DNA from: Legionella antarctica
GTDB lineage: Bacteria; Pseudomonadota; Gammaproteobacteria; Legionellales; Legionellaceae
Length of the DNA stretch: 64,000 bases
Direction: 5' to 3'
Assembly (NCBI RefSeq): GCF_011764505.1
Contig: NZ_AP022839.1
Location: 789,001-853,000 of the forward strand
Shown: one piece after another, positions 16,763-24,213 of the stretch
How positions within the stretch are numbered: position 1 is the first letter of the stretch
Layout: the number at the start of each line of letters is the position of its first letter
Translations under genes and position numbers: made by a program
Notes under the pieces: model-generated
Told to the model about the DNA's origin: nothing
Database searches by the model: none
What the model saw: the letters and a program-made list of their open reading frames with translations, nothing else

Positions 16763-17518
16763 ATGGATAATATGGGGCTCGTAGGGTACAACCTGCTTTA
16801 TAACGTTTTTTCATTTACATTTGCTTTAATGATGGCGGCAACGCTATTTTTCTGGTTGAACTTGGCCCGTGTTTCTGGGCGATATCGTATAGCCATCTCG
16901 ATCACCGGGTTGGTTACTTTTATTGCAGCTTACCACTACCTTCAAATCTTTTTCTCATTCGAACATGCTTATAATGTCATGGGTGATACCGTTACTTTAT
17001 CGAGTAAACCTTTTAATGATGCCTACCGTTATGTGGACTGGTTGTTAACTGTGCCACTACTACTTATAGAGCTTATTCTTGTCATGAAGTTAACGCATGA
17101 AGAGACTATCTCTCGCTCAATCAAGTTAGGATTTGCAGCTGCTGTGATGGTTATACTCGGTTACCCTGGTGAGATTTCAGTTGACATGACATCACGCTTG
17201 CTATGGTGGGTACTGTCTATGATTCCTTTCCTTTATATTATTTACGAGCTTTTCTTTGGTCTGCGTGCCTCCATTTCCAAACAGCCTCAAAAAACACAAC
17301 CCTTGGTAAGAAAGGCTTGTTATTTGACTGTCTTAGCTTGGTGTTTTTACCCTATTGTTTATTTGCTACCAAACTTGGGGGTTGGAGGCGGTCATGGTTT
17401 TGTTGCTCTGCAGGTTGGTTATTCTATCGCTGACATCCTGGCCAAAGCTGGTTTTGGATTACTCATTTTCTTCATTGCCCGATCCAAATCAAGCGAAGAA
17501 GGGTACGCTGAACTTTAA
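16763..17518 (+). CDS. Xanthorhodopsin-like light-driven proton-pump rhodopsin
   Basis: 251 residues, seven transmembrane helices, retinal bound to Lys228 (ADILAKAGFG). Helix C reads RYVDWLLTVPLLLIE: Asp92 is the proton acceptor, Thr96 and Glu103 complete the DTE motif of outward proton pumps, and Arg89 and Asp224 complete the counterion set. His58 (AAYHYL) matches the His that pairs with the acceptor in proteo- and xanthorhodopsins. Leu100 is at the proteorhodopsin-105 tuning position, implying green absorption. NDAYRYVDWLLTVPLLL and GYPGEIS are near-identical to Gloeobacter rhodopsin, placing it in the xanthorhodopsin-like clade. Trp149 (LLWWVLS) replaces the fenestration Gly, so a carotenoid antenna is unlikely. 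It leads the carotenoid/retinal operon and would create proton-motive force in light. Confidence 0.96.
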   Translation: MDNMGLVGYNLLYNVFSFTFALMMAATLFFWLNLARVSGRYRIAISITGLVTFIAAYHYLQIFFSFEHAYNVMGDTVTLSSKPFNDAYRYVDWLLTVPLLLIELILVMKLTHEETISRSIKLGFAAAVMVILGYPGEISVDMTSRLLWWVLSMIPFLYIIYELFFGLRASISKQPQKTQPLVRKACYLTVLAWCFYPIVYLLPNLGVGGGHGFVALQVGYSIADILAKAGFGLLIFFIARSKSSEEGYAEL

Positions 17519-17526
17519 TTTAAACC

Positions 17527-17556
17527 ATACCCAATGTTATTAAGAACATTGGGTAT
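17527..17556 (+). terminator. Perfect 12-bp-stem hairpin between rhodopsin gene and crtE
   Basis: ATACCCAATGTT at 17527-17538 and its exact complement at 17545-17556 enclose a 6-base loop (ATTAAG). It starts 8 bases after the rhodopsin stop codon. The following bases are CT-rich, not a clean T-run, so partial termination or mRNA 3' end protection are both possible. Either would give more rhodopsin than pathway mRNA. Confidence 0.65.
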
Positions 17557-17584
17557 CTCTCTCACCGTCTTGACTCAGGGTACA

Positions 17585-18424
17585 ATGCCAATGTTTGACT
17601 CTCATGAGTTTATGGCTCTATTCAAACAGGTCATAGAAAGCGATTTAGATGAAGGTATGCGGCAGATGAGTCGTTTTCATTTTCAACACCCCGGCAGCCT
17701 GACCCGAGCACGACTCACCTTTAATTGTTCGATAGCGATGCAACTTCCCTATGATGCAGCCACCCATTGTGCTGCTCTTGTTGAAATGCTTCACAATGCG
17801 TCTTTGATACACGATGATATTCAAGATAATGCTGTTTTTCGTCGAGGTCAGGAGTCTATGTGGCAAAAGTTTGGTCTCGCTAAAGCACTTGCTTATGGTG
17901 ATTTGCTTATTTCGATCGCTTATAATACAGCATCTTTTCTACCCTATGGTTATATTGGTAGCTCTGTGCGACTAATTCATAATTTTGTAACAAAGACGAT
18001 TATAGGCCAAGTTCGGGATATTAACGCAATGGCGCTAAATAAACCTCAGCTTGTTCATTATACCAACATTTTCTGGCTTAAGTCCGGCCAGTTAATGATG
18101 CTTGGCATTAAGCTGGCATCACTCCTCAGCAAGCATGTCACTTATTGCTCATTATTTGAAGGAATTATTCGTCACTTAGTGATTAGTTATCAAATTGTTG
18201 ATGACATAACAGACATTGAAGAAGACAAAGACCAGCACAACTTTTCTATTTTTACTGTATTTGATCAGGACAAACCCATCATGTTGACTCAAGCACATGA
18301 GTTGGCCAATAGCCACTTATGTCAAGCTCAATCGATGATACACCATTTACCGCAGGACATGAGGCAGCCTTTTTTGCAACTATACCGTAACATTCAGCCT
18401 CGATTGATTAAGGATCTAGCGTGA
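17585..18424 (+). CDS. crtE: Geranylgeranyl diphosphate synthase
   Basis: Elongates farnesyl (or shorter allylic) diphosphate to C20 geranylgeranyl diphosphate, the carotenoid precursor. 279 residues from the ATG at 17585, which has AGGG upstream; the ATG at 17534 lies inside the hairpin and is rejected. The first Asp-rich motif is HDDIQD (Asp77, Asp78, Asp81) followed by FRRGQ, and the second is VDDITD (Asp206, Asp207, Asp210). The two-residue spacing of the first motif is that of type II/III GGPP synthases. Its stop overlaps the crtI start (GTGA), so crtE and crtI are translationally coupled. Confidence 0.93.
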   Translation: MPMFDSHEFMALFKQVIESDLDEGMRQMSRFHFQHPGSLTRARLTFNCSIAMQLPYDAATHCAALVEMLHNASLIHDDIQDNAVFRRGQESMWQKFGLAKALAYGDLLISIAYNTASFLPYGYIGSSVRLIHNFVTKTIIGQVRDINAMALNKPQLVHYTNIFWLKSGQLMMLGIKLASLLSKHVTYCSLFEGIIRHLVISYQIVDDITDIEEDKDQHNFSIFTVFDQDKPIMLTQAHELANSHLCQAQSMIHHLPQDMRQPFLQLYRNIQPRLIKDLA

Positions 18425-19899
18425 ACAAAAAATTATCGGTTATAGGTGGTGGTTTAGGGGGTATGGCTGCGGCCTTACGTGCCAGGGCGAAAGGGTATGA
18501 TGTTGATATATATTGTCAATGCCCGATGTTGGGAGGTAGAGCGCAAGTCTACAGTAAAGATGGTTATATTTTTGATGCTGGGCCAACCGTAATAACCGCA
18601 CCATTTCTTTTAGAAGAATTGTTTCAGTTATTTGATCGCCAACTGAAAGACTACGCAACATTGGTTCCCATCGAGCCTTGGTATCGTTTTTTATATCCGG
18701 ACGGCATGATATTTAATTATGGCGGCTCAATAGAGGAATTGCTGGCTGAAATTTCTCGTATCTCAGCTGAAGATAAAGATAATTACCTCCGATTATTGTC
18801 TCATTCCAAAGAGATTTATGAAGTCGGATTTGAACAGCTTGCCGATCATCCTTTTCATCAATTTACTCAGATGGCAAAGGTGATACCAAGCTTGATTCGT
18901 TTAAAATCTTACAAAAGTGTCTGGCAGTGGGTAAGCCAATTTATCAAGCACCCAGCGCTTAGAGAAGCATTTTCTATACAGCCTTTGCTTGTAGGGGGAA
19001 ACCCTGTGGAAACAACCTCTATTTACAGCCTCATCCATTATTTAGAGCGTAAGTGGGGTGTTCACTATGTGATGGGGGGAACAGGGCAGCTCATTGAAGC
19101 CATGACGATACTGATGAAAGAAGTAGGTATCAAAATCCATTTAAATTGCTCTGTAGAGCACATAAAAATAGTTGATAAAACGGTCCGGTCAATTGTTTTG
19201 CAAACGGGTGAGCATATTTCTTGTGATGTTGTTATCTCAAATGTAGATCCTCTATATTTGTATCGTTACATGATTGCAGCGAAGCATCAGCCCTTAGTAT
19301 CAAAGTGGAAAACGGCTTTAAGTAAGCCATCCATGGGGCTTTTTGTTTGGTACTTTGGTACGAAAAAGCAATACACTGACGTGCCCCATCACACGATCAT
19401 TATGGGAGATGACTATAAACGTCTGTTGGCTGATATTTTCAATAAGAAAGTCCTGTCAAACGAATTGGCCATGTATTTGCACCGGCCTACGGCCACAGAT
19501 CCTAGTATGGCACCAAAGGGACATGACACTTTCTATTGTTTGTGCCCTGTTCCCAACCTCAGCAGTAGAGTTGATTGGCAAAAACAATCAGGCCCTTTTA
19601 TCAAGCGAATGATAACAAAATTAGAGCAGACCTGTTTGCCGGGGTTGTCTGAAGAACTGACTGTCAGCATCAGCAAAACACCAATGGACTTTAAGACTGA
19701 TTACAATGCGTTCCAAGGAAGCGGATTTTCTGTCGCTCCCTTATTTTATCAATCAGCCTGGTTTCGACATCATAATAAGGCTGAAGGAATTAATGGACTG
19801 TATTTGGTTGGCGCTGGTACACATCCGGGTGCCGGGATACCTGGGGTATTATCATCTGCCAAGCTGGTAGAGAAACTACTTCCTCAAGTCGCGATTTAG
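18421..19899 (+). CDS. crtI: Phytoene desaturase (lycopene-forming)
   Basis: FAD-dependent enzyme that introduces four double bonds in phytoene to give lycopene. 492 residues, standard for bacterial CrtI. The N-terminal dinucleotide-binding site is GGGLGGMAAALRARAKG followed by MLGGRAQVY and FDAGPTVIT; the C-terminal family signature is LYLVGAGTHPGAGIPGVLSS. The start is GTG at 18421, overlapping the crtE stop by four bases. The stop codon lies in the AGGAG ribosome-binding site of crtB. All conserved blocks are intact. Confidence 0.95.
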   Translation: MNKKLSVIGGGLGGMAAALRARAKGYDVDIYCQCPMLGGRAQVYSKDGYIFDAGPTVITAPFLLEELFQLFDRQLKDYATLVPIEPWYRFLYPDGMIFNYGGSIEELLAEISRISAEDKDNYLRLLSHSKEIYEVGFEQLADHPFHQFTQMAKVIPSLIRLKSYKSVWQWVSQFIKHPALREAFSIQPLLVGGNPVETTSIYSLIHYLERKWGVHYVMGGTGQLIEAMTILMKEVGIKIHLNCSVEHIKIVDKTVRSIVLQTGEHISCDVVISNVDPLYLYRYMIAAKHQPLVSKWKTALSKPSMGLFVWYFGTKKQYTDVPHHTIIMGDDYKRLLADIFNKKVLSNELAMYLHRPTATDPSMAPKGHDTFYCLCPVPNLSSRVDWQKQSGPFIKRMITKLEQTCLPGLSEELTVSISKTPMDFKTDYNAFQGSGFSVAPLFYQSAWFRHHNKAEGINGLYLVGAGTHPGAGIPGVLSSAKLVEKLLPQVAI

Positions 19900-19908
19900 G
19901 AGCACCAC

Positions 19909-20760
19909 ATGAATGCTGAGACTGTCTTTAGGGCGCACGCTAAAACCTTTAGTTTTGCAGCCAGATTATTGCCGCAAACGACACATGCTCATGCTTCTGA
20001 GCTGTACGCTTTTTGCCGCTATTGTGATGATTTAGCAGATGATGCTTTAGATGATAATCAAAAAAGGCTTGCAAGATTAAAGTTAGATTATATCTCTAGT
20101 GCGTTATCTATGAGTGGGTCTGATGATGTAAATCTTCAAGGTATGATCCAACTCATTAATCACCAAAACGTTCCATTAAAATCAGCCTTAAATTTGGTTG
20201 ATGGAATAAAACAGGATCTGGGAACGGTGAGAATTCTCAATGAGCGTGAGCTTTTTCAATATGCTTATCAGGTAGCTGGAACTGTTGGTGAGATGATGTG
20301 TCCCATATTGGGCTGTGTTGACCCGCTGGCAACTCAGTATGCTTCTCACTTAGGTGTTGCGATGCAATTAACCAATATTGTTCGTGATGTAATGGAGGAT
20401 GCATGGATTAATCGGTTATACCTGCCGGTTGAGTGGCTGGGATTTGATGAACCAAGCTTAGTGCTAAAGGCTCAGAATCGATTTGCCACTCAGTTGGCAA
20501 TGAAAAAAACCCTAAGTTTGGCTGAGACCTACTACCAAAGTGCATGTCATGGCTTAAAATTTATACCTGCGAGATCTCGTTTTACTGTTCTTGTTGCCAT
20601 GAGGCTCTACCGGCATATTGGGCTAAGTGTTGCAAAAAATGAATATGAATACTGGAATGGTCGTTTATCAATACCGTATTTAAAAAAAATTTCCCTTGCA
20701 AGCTGGGCCGGTTTTAATTTTGTTTTTGGAAAATACCACCATGCCCTCGCACAACTGTGA
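19909..20760 (+). CDS. crtB: Phytoene synthase
   Basis: Condenses two GGPP molecules to phytoene. 283 residues. The two Asp-rich substrate-Mg motifs of squalene/phytoene synthases are present: YCDDLADD (Asp40, Asp41, Asp44, Asp45) and NIVRDVMEDA (Asp160 to Asp164). RLYLPVEWL follows the second motif as in other CrtB proteins. The ATG is 9 bases after the crtI stop with AGGAG across that stop. Its 3' end overlaps the crtY start by 20 bases, which supports cotranscription and coupling. Confidence 0.95.
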   Translation: MNAETVFRAHAKTFSFAARLLPQTTHAHASELYAFCRYCDDLADDALDDNQKRLARLKLDYISSALSMSGSDDVNLQGMIQLINHQNVPLKSALNLVDGIKQDLGTVRILNERELFQYAYQVAGTVGEMMCPILGCVDPLATQYASHLGVAMQLTNIVRDVMEDAWINRLYLPVEWLGFDEPSLVLKAQNRFATQLAMKKTLSLAETYYQSACHGLKFIPARSRFTVLVAMRLYRHIGLSVAKNEYEYWNGRLSIPYLKKISLASWAGFNFVFGKYHHALAQL

Positions 20761-21862
20761 TGTTTTAATTCTTGGTGGGGGCTGTGCTGGCTTGGCAACT
20801 GCTTTTTTTTATAGCCAAACTCAGGGAGAACAGACCATCGATATTATAGAACAACGTGAATTTTATGACGATGATCGAAGCTGGTGTTTTTGGTTGAGCA
20901 TGGCCAAGTTCCCCCATACAGACATCATTTTTCATCAGTGGCCTACGTGGACCTTAAACAAAGGCTCCGTAGTTATTGAACACACTAACCCTGCTACTCC
21001 TTATGCTATCATCAAGAGTAAAGATTATTACAATAAAGTTTTGGCGGCTATTGAGGATGATCCAAGGCAAAAGTTACACTTGAACACAAAAGTGTTCGCT
21101 ATAAACAAAGAAAAAAAATGCTTCGTTGTGGATACCTCTATTGGTCAGTTTATTGCCCGTCAGGTGATCGATACAAGACCCAACCAATATATCCTTAGAG
21201 AAAAAGCGCCGCTGCATCAAATCTTTTATGGTATTGAGATCAAAACCAAACAACCTGTGTTTGACCCAACATCAGCTCATCTTATGCATAATCTTGTTGC
21301 TAACAATATTTATTGTCAATTTGATTATGTCTTACCTTTCAGTCCTTATCATGCATTACTTGAAGTGACACGATTTAGTTCGATGTATCATGGGCCTGAA
21401 CAGCTCATGCAAGAATGTCTTAAACTCATTCATGAATATACGACTGAATTTGATACGTTACGGGATGAGGCTGCTGTTTTGCCTATGGGCATTGCTAAAG
21501 GTGCTCAAGACTCAAAGTCATGCCATGTTTTTGCCCAGCACCAAGGGTCATTAAGAGCTTCTAGCGGCTATGGTTTTTTACGCATCCAACAACGAGCCTG
21601 GTATCATGCCCAGCAAATTGGAATGAACAAAGCATTAAAGGAGCCGGTGTTAGACTTAGCTATAGATAGATGGATGGATCTTTGTTTTTGTCGTGTGCTT
21701 TTGCGTCAAATGCCACTTTCTCCTGAGATATTTATACTATTGGCCTCAAGATTGAATCCTTCTCAGTTTGCCCACTTTATGAATGGAACTCTTGGATGGG
21801 CTTTACGCTGGAAAGTGATAAGAGCGGTGCCAAGTTGGCCATTCATCAAGGCAGTGTTATGA
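20741..21862 (+). CDS. crtY: Lycopene beta-cyclase
   Basis: FAD/NAD(P)H-dependent cyclase turning both ends of lycopene into beta-ionone rings, giving beta-carotene. 373 residues from the ATG at 20741. The N-terminus has the Rossmann motif DVLILGGGCAGLA and the family DDDRSWCFW block at about residues 43-51. An upstream in-frame ATG at 20696 would add 15 residues before the nucleotide-binding motif and lies deep in crtB, so it is rejected. The stop overlaps the blh start (ATGA). Confidence 0.9.
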   Translation: MPSHNCDVLILGGGCAGLATAFFYSQTQGEQTIDIIEQREFYDDDRSWCFWLSMAKFPHTDIIFHQWPTWTLNKGSVVIEHTNPATPYAIIKSKDYYNKVLAAIEDDPRQKLHLNTKVFAINKEKKCFVVDTSIGQFIARQVIDTRPNQYILREKAPLHQIFYGIEIKTKQPVFDPTSAHLMHNLVANNIYCQFDYVLPFSPYHALLEVTRFSSMYHGPEQLMQECLKLIHEYTTEFDTLRDEAAVLPMGIAKGAQDSKSCHVFAQHQGSLRASSGYGFLRIQQRAWYHAQQIGMNKALKEPVLDLAIDRWMDLCFCRVLLRQMPLSPEIFILLASRLNPSQFAHFMNGTLGWALRWKVIRAVPSWPFIKAVL

Positions 21863-22731
21863 AGTCCATTGTCTTAATTGTAAATTTCATCATGATGTCT
21901 TTGTTCACGGTGTGGTTTCCATCATTTGCTATGGTTGTTTTTTTAGTACTGGTGATTCTTATTGGCATGCCTCATGGTGCTTTAGACTTGTGGATTTTAA
22001 GAAAAAGATTTGCAATTAGCACTTTTAAAACAACTGTATTATTCATTGCCTATTTGTCATTGGCGATTGCAGTTTTTCTGGGCTTTTACTGGTTTTCTTC
22101 TTTCTTTTTTGGCATTTTTTTATTGTATTCTGCCTATCATTTTGGCATGGATTACTATGATTCAAGTGTGTTTCAGACAAAAGTATACTGTTATTTTTTA
22201 GCTTTCATTATTGGTTTATCTATAATATGTCTGCCTGCATTACTTCATACACAAAAGATATGTGTCTTATTTTCCTACCTAATCGGCTCAGAACAAGCTA
22301 TGTTATACGCTCATTTTTTGCAGTGGGCTGCATGTTGTTTATTACCAGTAATTGGTCTAGGGCTTTTCACTTTAAAAAAAGATTGTGCTCAAGAGGTTGT
22401 TATCGTGCTTATGGCTGCATTTTTAACGCCACCACTGGCTTTTTTGACAGTTTATTTTGTTGGAATTCACTCTTGTAAATATTTTGCCATGCTCTATGAA
22501 AAGATAGGTTATTCATCATATCGAACATTTGTTAAGGATTTATTGCCAATGACTTTGTTAACTTACACCTTTTCAATAACGGCATATGCTTTTTTACCAA
22601 GCACCTTGGATTGGCAGGGAGCCGGGTTTTTCTTAACAATATATATGTTGGCGTCACTTACTTTGCCTCACTTAATACTGGTAGAGGTGTTTAAAAAAAA
22701 AGAAGTGTGTTACGGGGATTATTTGCATTAA
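21859..22731 (+). CDS. blh: Brp/Blh-family beta-carotene 15,15'-dioxygenase
   Basis: Integral membrane enzyme that cleaves beta-carotene to two retinals, the rhodopsin chromophore. 290 residues, highly hydrophobic with many helices. The four conserved iron-ligand His residues of the family are visible: His39 in GMPHGALDLW, His94 in AYHFGMDYYD, His204 in VGIHSCKY and His271 in LTLPHLILVE. The ATG at 21859 overlaps the crtY stop by four bases; the earlier in-frame start at 21796 is inside crtY and adds a non-homologous tail. It is the last cassette gene; IS6 copy 3 starts 148 bases later. Confidence 0.93.
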   Translation: MKSIVLIVNFIMMSLFTVWFPSFAMVVFLVLVILIGMPHGALDLWILRKRFAISTFKTTVLFIAYLSLAIAVFLGFYWFSSFFFGIFLLYSAYHFGMDYYDSSVFQTKVYCYFLAFIIGLSIICLPALLHTQKICVLFSYLIGSEQAMLYAHFLQWAACCLLPVIGLGLFTLKKDCAQEVVIVLMAAFLTPPLAFLTVYFVGIHSCKYFAMLYEKIGYSSYRTFVKDLLPMTLLTYTFSITAYAFLPSTLDWQGAGFFLTIYMLASLTLPHLILVEVFKKKEVCYGDYLH

Positions 22732-22754
22732 GGTACGTAATTCCCTAAACCGCT

Positions 22755-22879
22755 TTATGTCGACCAGCCAGAGTAATCGGAACCAAGACCTTTCGCGTAA
22801 TGCATCGATACACCTGATATTTCTTTGCCTTTTTTTGGACCTTCACCATCGGTGAAACTACGGTTCAGCATTGTTTCTG
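22755..22879 (-). pseudogene. 3' end of an unidentified leftward gene cut by IS6 copy 3
   Basis: One leftward frame is open from the IS6 border at 22879 for about 40 codons (including MLNRSFTDGEGPKKGKEISG and MHYAKGLGSDYSGWST) and then stops at 22755. The composition is protein-like and the frame is open across the whole available stretch. I do not recognise it. It would be the tail of a gene that was next to blh before the IS arrived, oriented against the cassette. Chance is possible at this length. Confidence 0.4.
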
Positions 22880-23698
22880 GGTTCTGTCGCAAAAAGTTAT
22901 CCTCTAAGATAGTATCTGGGTTTTTGCATAGGAATGGTCAACGATGATTAGCTTTAAGTGGCGTCATTTTAAACAGGATATTATTTTGATGCTGGTCAGA
23001 TGGTACTTGGCCTATTCATTGAGTTACCGAGATGTTGAAGAATTGGCTCTGGAACGCGGGCTAAAAGTAGATCACTCCACCATCAATCGCTGGGTTATTG
23101 ACTATTCTTCTCAATTGGAAGAAGCATTTCGCAAGCGCCACAAGCGTCCTGTTGTGATTTCATGGCGTATGGATGAGACCTATATCAAGGTGAAGGGCCA
23201 ATGGGTGTACTTGTATCGAGCCGTTGATAAGGAAGGTAAAACGGTTGATTTCATGCTTTCAGAAAAAAGGGATGAGCCTGCTGCACGAGCATTTTTTGAG
23301 AAAGCTATTGGTTCTAATGGCTTACCTGACAAGGTAACTATGGATAAAAGTGGCGCTAATAAAGCTGGAATTGATACGATTAATTTACACTTGGCGCTGC
23401 TGTTCATGGTGGGCGGGCTGTTCGTCCAAATGACTGTGAGACAAATTAAATACCTCAATAATATCGTGGAACAAGACCATCGATTCATTAAGAAAATCAC
23501 CAAGCCAATGAAGGGCTTTAAAGAGTTTCACTCGGCCGCTGCTACCTTAGCTGGCATTGAATTACATCATATGCTTAGAAAAGGCCAGCATAATCAATCG
23601 GCCAATCAAACTATTTTTGAACAGTTCTATGGACTAGTGGCCTAAGCTCGTCCAAAATAAGTCCGTTTGTTGCATAAATATATTTTTGCGACAGAACC
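22880..23698 (+). mobile_element. IS6-family insertion sequence, copy 3 (right flank of phototrophy cassette)
   Basis: 819 bp with the same inverted ends, in direct orientation with copy 2. Flanks TGTTTCTG and GAAGTCTA do not match each other or those of copy 2, so this is not a simple composite transposon with a target duplication. Direct repeats allow loss or IS26-like translocation of the 7485 bp from 15395 to 22879. Confidence 0.95.
22944..23645 (+). CDS. IS6-family DDE transposase (copy 3)
   Basis: 233 residues with the same protein sequence as copy 1 and all DDE residues present. No frameshift or stop. Copy 3 lies between the phototrophy cassette and the broken acetyltransferase gene. 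Confidence 0.95.
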   Translation: MISFKWRHFKQDIILMLVRWYLAYSLSYRDVEELALERGLKVDHSTINRWVIDYSSQLEEAFRKRHKRPVVISWRMDETYIKVKGQWVYLYRAVDKEGKTVDFMLSEKRDEPAARAFFEKAIGSNGLPDKVTMDKSGANKAGIDTINLHLALLFMVGGLFVQMTVRQIKYLNNIVEQDHRFIKKITKPMKGFKEFHSAAATLAGIELHHMLRKGQHNQSANQTIFEQFYGLVA

Positions 23699-24213
23699 GA
23701 AGTCTATTCATTGCTCGTTCGTTTTTATCGTCAGGACCCACTGGGAGGTGTTAATTCATGAAAAAAGTTCACTAATCTGCTGGTCATATTCCTGGTTTGC
23801 CCTTTCTAAAGCATCAATGTTGTCCCCACAAAGATGATTTTTTAAGACTTTAAATTTTTCCTCTTGCCAGTCGTAAACTTTTAATCTGAGAATTCTTTTT
23901 ATAACCTCATCATCAAATCGTTTTCTAATGACCTTTGCAGGGCTTCCGGCAACAATGCTGTATGGAGAAACATCTTTAGTAACTACAGTACCTGCGGCTA
24001 TAATTGCCCCTTCTCCTATAGTCAAACCAGGCATTATCATGGAGCGCATACCAAGCCAGGCACCATCTTGAATAACGGTGTCACCTTGTTTTTCATAACT
24101 CTCAATATATTTATCTGCAAAGGGATATAAGCTAAACCAATCAATCCGGTGATTATGATTACCTCCCAACATAATAATGGCTTCCGCAGCGATACACACA
24201 TAGTCCCCAATAT

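Noticed and set aside
17534-17584. Longer crtE start at 17534
   Set aside because: The ATG lies in the stem of the hairpin, has no ribosome-binding site, and the extra 17 residues do not resemble the family; 17585 has AGGG upstream.
21796-21858. Longer blh start inside crtY
   Set aside because: It adds 21 residues unlike Blh proteins; the ATGA overlap at 21859 is the usual coupled arrangement.
15387-23706. Composite transposon with target duplication around the cassette
   Set aside because: The octamers outside copies 2 and 3 (GGATGGCG and GAAGTCTA) do not match, nor do those inside; movement by cointegrate or recombination remains possible.
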